NCBI GenBank assembly: GCA_035290045.1
Contig: DATDVH010000036.1
Location: forward strand, 1-5,639
From: DATDVH01 sp035290045
Lineage (GTDB): Bacteria; Patescibacteriota; Microgenomatia; UBA1406; HO2-37-13b
Length of the DNA: 5,639 nucleotides
Reading direction: 5' to 3'
Below the pieces are notes generated by a model. The model saw nothing but the letters and a program-made list of their open reading frames with translations, ran no database searches and had not been told where the DNA came from. Positions within the stretch are counted from its first letter, which is position 1. Each line of letters opens with the position of its first letter. Made by a program: the position numbers and the translations under genes. Below are positions 1 through 4,723 of the stretch, piece after piece.

Positions 1-105
1 TTAGTCTTAGATATAGTTAAAAATCATCAAGCGGTCATTAGCACTATTGAAGAAGAATACGTCAGTCATCTTCCATTTGAAAAAACAATAATTCATTTGT
101 CATAG
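1..105 (+). CDS. C-terminal end of an unrecognised protein (5' partial)
   Basis: Frame 1 is open from the first base of the window to a TAG stop at 103-105, giving 34 residues that begin LVLDIVKNHQ and end EKTIIHLS. The residue mix (alternating hydrophobic and acidic positions, an EEEY cluster) looks like real protein, not random AT-rich sequence, and no other open frame competes here. The start and most of the gene lie outside the window. I do not recognise the family from this tail and assign no function. No poly-T-tailed hairpin terminator follows the stop; the next structures are the stem-loops from 191 onward. Confidence 0.55.
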   Translation, partial: LVLDIVKNHQAVISTIEEEYVSHLPFEKTIIHLS

Positions 106-190
106 ATTACACAAATCTGAAATCCGTTGTTATAGCACTAAAAGTTTGAATAATGAGCGTATAAACTACAGATGAACGAAAAACTGATAT

Positions 191-236
191 ACCCATCGTA
201 GTTCAGTTTGCAAAGCAAAATGAACGTACGAAGGGT
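191..236. repeat. Long imperfect stem-loop (first of two in tandem)
   Basis: Pairing read by eye: ACCC 191-194 with GGGT 233-236, TCGTA 196-200 with TACGA 227-231, GTTCA 201-205 with TGAAC 221-225, and TTTGC 207-211 with GCAAA 215-219. The loop is AAA (212-214). This gives 19 base pairs, interrupted by mismatches A195/A232 and G206/A220 and a single bulged G226. It lacks the T-run of an intrinsic terminator. An alternative pairing, AACTAC 164-169 with GTAGTT 198-203 (continued by GATG 171-174 with CATC 194-197), would compete with its 5' arm. Function unknown; it could be a structured RNA, a palindromic repeat unit or a decayed small mobile element. Confidence 0.55.
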
Positions 237-289
237 TATGCCGCTTACAGATGAAGCAAATTGTTACAATTTCATCTGAAAGCGGTATA
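237..289. repeat. Long imperfect stem-loop (second of two in tandem)
   Basis: It directly abuts the preceding stem-loop. Pairing: TATG 237-240 with TATA 286-289 (one G-T pair), CCGCTT 241-246 with AAGCGG 280-285, CAGATG 248-253 with CATCTG 273-278, and AAATTG 258-263 with CAATTT 267-272. The loop is TTA (264-266). There is one A/A mismatch (247/279) and a four-base bulge AAGC (254-257), giving 22 base pairs in all. The nine bases ACAGATGAA occur both in its 5' arm (247-255) and upstream at 168-176. The 3' arm runs into the TATAAT box at 288-293, so this element may sit over the tRNA promoter. No poly-T tail follows. Confidence 0.6.
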
Positions 290-293
290 TAAT
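288..293 (+). promoter_or_regulatory. Candidate -10 box of the tRNA-Ser promoter
   Basis: TATAAT at 288-293 matches the bacterial sigma-70 -10 consensus exactly and lies 32 bases before the mature tRNA 5' end, a sensible distance for a short processed leader. No good -35 hexamer is visible: 17 bases upstream is TACAAT (265-270), inside the loop and 3' arm of the stem-loop at 237-289. A second weak candidate, TATAGA at 312-317, is closer to the tRNA. In AT-rich DNA a TATAAT can occur by chance, so this rests mainly on position. Confidence 0.4.
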
Positions 294-325
294 ATAAAGT
301 GCGTAAGAGAGTATAGATTGTTTAA

Positions 326-412
326 GGAGGGTTGGCCGAGCGGTTTATGGCGCAAGTCTTGAAAACTTGTGAACGAAAGTTCTCGCAGGTTCGAATCCTG
401 CACCCTCCGCCA
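326..412 (+). tRNA. tRNA-Ser, anticodon UGA
   Basis: A complete class II tRNA cloverleaf. The acceptor stem pairs GGAGGGT (326-332) with ACCCTCC (402-408), followed by discriminator G409 and an encoded CCA (410-412). The D stem is GCC 335-337 with GGC 349-351. The anticodon stem is CAAGT 353-357 with ACTTG 365-369, enclosing the loop CTTGAAA with anticodon TGA at 360-362. The long variable arm (GAAC 371-374 with GTTC 379-382 around a GAAA loop) is typical of serine tRNAs, as is the G discriminator. The T arm is GCAGG 385-389 with CCTGC 397-401 around TTCGAAT. It reads UCA and probably other UCN codons. No second copy of its 3' end appears in the window, so there is no sign that it is one end of an integrated element here. 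Confidence 0.97.
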
Positions 413-535
413 TCATTCGAAAACTATCCAAAAATTGTCAGTTAGCTAAATTAAAAGATGAAATAGATTGTTGCTTTAATCTGGTTTATAATTTTTGCTC
501 CATAAAAAATAGAAATGACTGTTCAGATTTTCAAG

Positions 536-602
536 AAAACCCATTTAACCCCCGAGGTTAAAAAGTTAAAAATAGTTATGAACTTTTGATGAGTTGGGTT
601 TT
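536..602 (+). promoter_or_regulatory. Possible three-way-junction RNA element in the leader
   Basis: An outer 8-bp stem pairs AAAACCCA (536-543) with TGGGTTTT (595-602). It encloses two perfect hairpins: TTTAACC 544-550 with GGTTAAA 556-562 (loop CCCGA), and AAGTT 563-567 with AACTT 581-585. The second can extend to AAAAGTT 561-567 with AACTTTT 581-587 by competing for the last two bases of the first. The segment CCCCCGAGG is the most GC-rich patch in an otherwise AT-rich leader. I match it to no known riboswitch class. The outer stem ends in TTTT but has little T beyond that, so a terminator or attenuator is possible but weak. Confidence 0.4.
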
Positions 603-646
603 ATTGTTCCGTTGAAAAAATTTAAATTTTAACTGTCTGTAAATTT

Positions 647-665
647 TCACTATCTGTGATAGTGA
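647..665 (+). promoter_or_regulatory. Perfect dyad just before the start codon of the nuclease-like gene
   Basis: TCACTATC (647-654) and GATAGTGA (658-665) are an exact inverted repeat around TGT. With T-G pairs the stem can continue outward to 644/668. It ends seven bases before the ATG at 673 and overlaps the only weak ribosome-binding candidate (GAGAG, 664-668). It could be an operator for a repressor (possibly the product itself) or an RNA hairpin that limits ribosome access. The sequence alone does not separate these. Confidence 0.5.
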
Positions 666-672
666 GAGAATA

Positions 673-1410
673 ATGCTAAAAAGTCAACTTCCATCGCTTA
701 ATCAACTATTTAATTCCATAAACGTAGATTTGAACACTGTTGTTATCAATAAAAAATTTGTCAATTTTTGGAAACATTATGATTCGGCTATCGGAATTTT
801 ATCAGTAGGTGACTTTGTGATATTCAGAGGTAAAATTAAGAATAATATCCCCAAAGACTTTAACCAAAAATCGTATCTTCAATTATACAATTTTTTTGAT
901 GAAGTATATATTTATTCACTTTTATATAAACAGACAGGACACAAACCGAATTTTATTAAGGAAGACAAACAAAAAAAACCTGATATGAAACTTAAAGTTA
1001 ATAAACAACTTTCAATTATCGAGGTTAAACATATTAGCTATTCAGATAATGAGATAAAATTGAATGATAGTTATTTTCATCGTGCCTTAAATAAGCAAAA
1101 ACAGAGTTTTGAGTCTGTGGAGTTAAACGTACACCCTACTTTTTTTAAAAAAATTGACGTGAATATTGAGAATGCTTTAACCCAAATATCTTCACATACA
1201 ACTATTTTTAGTTGTGGAATAATATTCTTAATTTTGAGATTAGACCATAATGCTTTTGCTGATTTAGCATTTAATAAACCTTCATCAATCATTTCTTACT
1301 TAAACAGCAAAAGAATGATGTTAAAATCTATAGTGAGACAAATAGACCTACGAGTAATATATGATACATTCGCGTCATCGGAGGAAAGATTTATTAGTTT
1401 ATTAGTATGA
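673..1410 (+). CDS. Hypothetical protein with PD-(D/E)XK nuclease-like core
   Basis: A 245-residue soluble protein with no signal peptide or clear membrane helix. The middle carries the pattern of the PD-(D/E)XK nuclease fold. An acidic helix contains E77 (residues ~72-85), P103-D104 lies at the start of a strand, and E117-V118-K119 ends the next strand (SIIEVK). A helix follows at ~160-175 (KKIDVNIENALTQIS), then a hydrophobic strand (~181-190, CGIIFLILRL). D104, E117 and K119 would be the metal-binding and catalytic residues. The N-terminal ~70 and C-terminal ~50 residues match nothing I know. ATG 673 is the only plausible start: an in-frame TAA sits at 640-642. By hand sampling the gene is AT-richer than the operon beside it. 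There is no methyltransferase, ATPase or other defence partner in the window. It could be a restriction- or defence-related endonuclease, a DNA repair enzyme, or a non-catalytic relative. Confidence 0.72.
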   Translation: MLKSQLPSLNQLFNSINVDLNTVVINKKFVNFWKHYDSAIGILSVGDFVIFRGKIKNNIPKDFNQKSYLQLYNFFDEVYIYSLLYKQTGHKPNFIKEDKQKKPDMKLKVNKQLSIIEVKHISYSDNEIKLNDSYFHRALNKQKQSFESVELNVHPTFFKKIDVNIENALTQISSHTTIFSCGIIFLILRLDHNAFADLAFNKPSSIISYLNSKRMMLKSIVRQIDLRVIYDTFASSEERFISLLV

Positions 1411-1424
1411 ATGATATATAGAAA

Positions 1425-3287
1425 TCAACTCATTTTATACTCCGCGATGATTTTTTTGACCTTTTTCACAATCGCTTGTGAAGAAATTTCTTCATAATCT
1501 AAAAGCTCGTATGGTTTACCGCTTTTTGGTAGTTTGTTTACAGCCATGATATAAAGAGGAATATTATTTTTAGTTTCAGAAAGTGCCTGCACGACACAAG
1601 TCCCCAACCCACCGTGAGGATAATGATCTTCTACAGTAATAAGCGCACTCGTTTCTTTCACGGCCTTAAGAATAGTTTTTTTATCTATTGGTTTTATGCT
1701 ATAACAATCTATCACACGAATATATATATTTTCTTTCTTAAGTTCATGACATGCTTTCAAGGATTCATGTACTGTTATTCCCGCCCCAATAACAGTAATC
1801 ACGTCTTTGTCGCTTGAACAGATCGTTTTACTTCCACCTATGGGAAATTTTTCAGAAGGTCCATACAAAAGAGGAATTTCCTCTCGTGTTATTCTTATAT
1901 ACACAATACCACAATACTGTACTGCTTTTTCAATAATGCGCTCTGTCGCATATGCATCAGAAGGATAGAGAATCACACTCTTTAACAACGAACCAAACAT
2001 CGCGATATCTTCAAGTCCCATTTGAGACGCACCATCAACACCAATTGAGACACCACAATGTGAACCAACGAATTTAATATTGGCATCAGAATATTGCGCC
2101 ATACGTATTTGGTCAAAAGCGCGAGTAAGAAAAGCCGCAAAAGTTGAGATGAAGGGAATTTTCCCCCTCGCACTTAATCCAAGCGCAATTCCGACCATAT
2201 TCTGTTCGGCGATAAACATTTCAAAAAAATACTGGGGGTATTTTTTTTGAAAAATATCTGCGTAGGTAGAATTTGAAGTTTCTGCGTCTAAAACAATAAG
2301 AGTAGGATATTGAGGAAAAATCCTCACCAGCGCATTGCCATATGCTTTTCGTGTTGCTATTATGACGTTTTGTTCATAATACGGTTTCTGTATTTTCGTA
2401 TTGAGAGTTGTTTTAGATTTACGGTTGGATTTAGTTTTTGACGGTTTTTTTATTATTCCATTTATTGATACATCAACTACACCTAATTCTATCAATGCCT
2501 TTTGTAATTGATCTTTTTTCAAAGGTTTTCCATGCCATCCATTTACATCTTCCAAAAAACTGATTCCCTTTCCCTTTAAGGTTTTTGCGATAATCATGAC
2601 TGGTTTTCTATTAGTTTTCAACGCCTCCTTATATGCGTTGATAATCTGTGAAATGGAATGTCCATCTATAGAGAAAGTTTTCCAGCCAAAAGAAGCAATG
2701 CGCTTCTTATATGCATCAACGTCATGTCCGTACATGGTCTCCCCTCTTTGTCCCAATCTATTCACATCAAGTATGCCAATTAGATTATCAAGCTTATAAT
2801 ACGAGGCTAACTGAATTGCTTCCCAACATGATCCTTCAGCCATCTCACTGTCTCCTAATAACACATAGGTGCGATAAGGTAACTTGTCAAGATATTTCGC
2901 ATTCAGAGCCATACCAACTCCGACTGAAAGTCCTTGCCCAAGAGATCCAGTCGGAACCTCTGTATAAGGAAATTCCATAGTTGGATGGCCTTCAAGTCGA
3001 CTTCCAAATTGTCGTAAAGAGTTGAGCTCTTCACTATGGATTGCTCCCGCGACTGCCCACAGAGCATAAAAAAGAGGAGATGCATGTCCTTTGGAGAAAA
3101 TCAAACGATCATTGTGTGGATTTTTTTGATTATGAATATCATACCGAAAAAATCCGTCAAACAACAACACCGTCATCAACTCAACTGCCGAAAGTGAAGA
3201 CGTCGGATGTCCCGATCCTGCGGTAGTCGTTGAAGTAAGAATATGGTAACGAATTGATTGAGCAATTTTTTTTAAATTATTGAGCAT
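1425..3287 (-). CDS. tkt: Transketolase, full-length single chain
   Basis: A thiamine-diphosphate (ThDP) enzyme that moves two-carbon units between ketose and aldose phosphates in the non-oxidative pentose phosphate pathway. Its 620 residues match the animal-type transketolase length and motifs. The N-terminal ThDP domain has H27 (SGHPTS), H68 (SKGHAS), LEGHP (98-102), the Mg/ThDP motif GDSEMAEG (145-152) with N176, K238 and H252 (GWHGKPL). The central domain has catalytic E361 (AEQNMVG), H410 and D418 (SHCGVSIGVDG) and R468; the C-terminal domain has EDHYPHGG (553-560). All expected catalytic positions are present. A Lys/Arg-rich linker (~278-302) joins the first two domains. It is the last gene of the - strand operon, 71 bases after the dehydrogenase. 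The start is fixed by an upstream in-frame stop; no Shine-Dalgarno sequence is visible. Bacteria sometimes split this enzyme into two subunits; here it is intact. Confidence 0.96.
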   Translation of the reverse strand: MLNNLKKIAQSIRYHILTSTTTAGSGHPTSSLSAVELMTVLLFDGFFRYDIHNQKNPHNDRLIFSKGHASPLFYALWAVAGAIHSEELNSLRQFGSRLEGHPTMEFPYTEVPTGSLGQGLSVGVGMALNAKYLDKLPYRTYVLLGDSEMAEGSCWEAIQLASYYKLDNLIGILDVNRLGQRGETMYGHDVDAYKKRIASFGWKTFSIDGHSISQIINAYKEALKTNRKPVMIIAKTLKGKGISFLEDVNGWHGKPLKKDQLQKALIELGVVDVSINGIIKKPSKTKSNRKSKTTLNTKIQKPYYEQNVIIATRKAYGNALVRIFPQYPTLIVLDAETSNSTYADIFQKKYPQYFFEMFIAEQNMVGIALGLSARGKIPFISTFAAFLTRAFDQIRMAQYSDANIKFVGSHCGVSIGVDGASQMGLEDIAMFGSLLKSVILYPSDAYATERIIEKAVQYCGIVYIRITREEIPLLYGPSEKFPIGGSKTICSSDKDVITVIGAGITVHESLKACHELKKENIYIRVIDCYSIKPIDKKTILKAVKETSALITVEDHYPHGGLGTCVVQALSETKNNIPLYIMAVNKLPKSGKPYELLDYEEISSQAIVKKVKKIIAEYKMS

Positions 3288-3358
3288 ATGAGGTTAGAAA
3301 AGCATTTAGTACACCTGTGTAAAATAAGTACTCATACGACTATACGCCAACAAAACAA
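3288..3358 (-). promoter_or_regulatory. Spacer between dehydrogenase and transketolase genes, with a short dyad
   Basis: This 71-base gap is the only real break inside the operon. It holds a 12-bp dyad, TACAC-CT-GTGTA (3310-3321). On the - strand it also has a weak promoter-like pair: TTGGCG, then 17 bases, then TTATTT. Neither is strong. The segment could carry an internal promoter for the transketolase gene or be a plain spacer. There is no terminator-like hairpin with a T-run, so read-through from the upstream genes is expected. Confidence 0.25.
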
Positions 3359-4723
3359 TTATTTGATGACAATAGTTTTAATATTAACAAATTCTTTTAT
3401 ACCATACATCCCCAATTCCCTCCCATATCCAGATAATTTGATACCACCAAACGGCAAACGAGGGTCAGATTTGACCATATCATTGATAAAAACACTGCCA
3501 ACTTCAAGACCGTGAATAAACTTTTCAATACTTTTTGCCTTTTGTGTCCATACACTTGCACCTAATCCGTATTTTGTGTCATTTGCGACACAGAGCGCTT
3601 CATTTTCATCTGCAACAATAATAATGCTTGCAACAGGTCCAAACACTTCCTCATCATAAAGAGGCATACCCTTTACGACGTTGGACACAATCGCCTGCTC
3701 GTAAAAAAAACCTTTACCCTGAATGATCTTACCTCCGAGCAGAAGTTGCGCTCCTTTTTTCAGACTTTTCTCAACTTGCTGATGTAATTGTGTCAATAAA
3801 TCTTTACGAGCGAGCGGGCCAACCTGTGTTTTTTCATCTAAAGGATCACCCAACACAAGCGCTTTCATTTTACTGACAAAAAGCGATATAAATTCATCCA
3901 CAATATCTTCACATACAATAAATCGTTTTGCCGCTATGCAACTTTGGCCAGCATTGATCATTCGCGCTTGAACTGCAACTTCAGATGCACTCTCTAAATT
4001 CGCATCGCTTAAAATGATAAATGGATCAGACCCCCCAAGTTCAAGTAGAGTTTTCTTAATGGTGGATCCTGCGTATTCTGCAACAATTTTTCCCACGGAT
4101 TCACTTCCTGTCAAAGTAACACCGACAATTCTTTTATCATCTATAATTCTCAAAACTGTTGATCCTTCAATAAGCAATGATGTGAAAACACCTTTCAAAA
4201 ATCCGCAATCATGAAAAATTTTTTCTATCACAAGAGAAGTCTGAGATACATTTGAAGCGTGCTTTAAAACAACAGTATTTCCCGCCATGATAATTGGGAC
4301 GACAGCTCTAAAAACCTGCCAAAAAGGAAAATTCCACGGCATAATTACTAAAATTACTCCTAATGGTTCACAATGAATATAGCTTTTCATTGCTTCTGTT
4401 TGAACAATCTCATTACTCAGAAATTTTTCGGCATTTTCTGCAAAATAACGACAAACTAATATACATTTTTCTATTTCTGACTTAGATTGAATAATAGGTT
4501 TACCCATCTCCTGAGTGATAAGTTTTGCGTATTTTTCTTTATTATCCTGTAAATTATCAGCTACCAACAACATCAATTTTTTTCGTATTGAGAATGGAAT
4601 TTTTTTCCATTGATAATAAGTCTGCGATGCAGATTGTAATCTTTCCTCAATCATCTTTTGAGTAAATTCTGTAAAGGTTTTGATGAGATCGCCTGTTGCT
4701 GGGTTGATTATTTGGATACTCAT
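3359..4723 (-). CDS. gabD: Succinate-semialdehyde dehydrogenase family enzyme (aldehyde dehydrogenase)
   Basis: It oxidises an aldehyde, most likely succinate semialdehyde to succinate, with NAD(P)+. The 454 residues span the whole family fold. Visible motifs are MPWNFPFWQ (128-136) with oxyanion-hole N131 and R139, cofactor-binding K154 in LKHAS with S157, TGSESVG (205-211), general base E228 in LELGGSDPF, nucleophile C262 in GQSCIAAKRF, and E359 in EEVFGP. Near the C-terminus is VKSDPRLPFGG with S419. As I remember the cyanobacterial enzymes, R139, C262 and S419 occupy their active-site positions, and K154 with S157 contact the NADP 2'-phosphate, so NADP+ use is my guess. The ATG overlaps the stop of the upstream ThDP enzyme as ATGA, implying translational coupling; no Shine-Dalgarno sequence is visible. 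The exact substrate is inferred from subfamily and neighbour; another semialdehyde is possible. Confidence 0.9.
   Translation of the reverse strand: MSIQIINPATGDLIKTFTEFTQKMIEERLQSASQTYYQWKKIPFSIRKKLMLLVADNLQDNKEKYAKLITQEMGKPIIQSKSEIEKCILVCRYFAENAEKFLSNEIVQTEAMKSYIHCEPLGVILVIMPWNFPFWQVFRAVVPIIMAGNTVVLKHASNVSQTSLVIEKIFHDCGFLKGVFTSLLIEGSTVLRIIDDKRIVGVTLTGSESVGKIVAEYAGSTIKKTLLELGGSDPFIILSDANLESASEVAVQARMINAGQSCIAAKRFIVCEDIVDEFISLFVSKMKALVLGDPLDEKTQVGPLARKDLLTQLHQQVEKSLKKGAQLLLGGKIIQGKGFFYEQAIVSNVVKGMPLYDEEVFGPVASIIIVADENEALCVANDTKYGLGASVWTQKAKSIEKFIHGLEVGSVFINDMVKSDPRLPFGGIKLSGYGRELGMYGIKEFVNIKTIVIK

Larger units (their letters stand above)
413..672. other. Non-coding stretch and leader region before the nuclease-like gene
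   Basis: These 260 bases between the tRNA and the gene at 673 hold no credible reading frame. The region is AT-rich, includes a TATAAT at 487-492 without a properly spaced -35 box, a 14-bp AT palindrome (617-630), and the two structured segments annotated separately at 536-602 and 647-665. If transcription starts near 499, the mRNA would have a leader of roughly 170 bases. No terminator with a clear GC stem and long T-run follows the tRNA. Confidence 0.5.

Noticed and set aside
382..412. tRNA 3' end as an attachment site for an integrated element.
   Set aside because: No duplicate of the T arm and acceptor end occurs elsewhere in the window and no integrase gene is present.
487..492. TATAAT as a firm promoter for the nuclease-like gene.
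   Set aside because: No -35 hexamer lies at a usable distance (TTGTTG and TTGCTT are only 13 and 10 bases upstream), and such boxes arise easily in AT-rich DNA. It is kept only as a possibility.
543..599. Integron attC-like ends: ATTTAAC (543-549) fits RYYYAAC and GTTGGGT (593-599) fits GTTRRRY.
   Set aside because: The inner arms do not pair as attC requires, the two ends pair only through G-T wobble, and there is no integrase or second site. The short degenerate motifs are likely chance.
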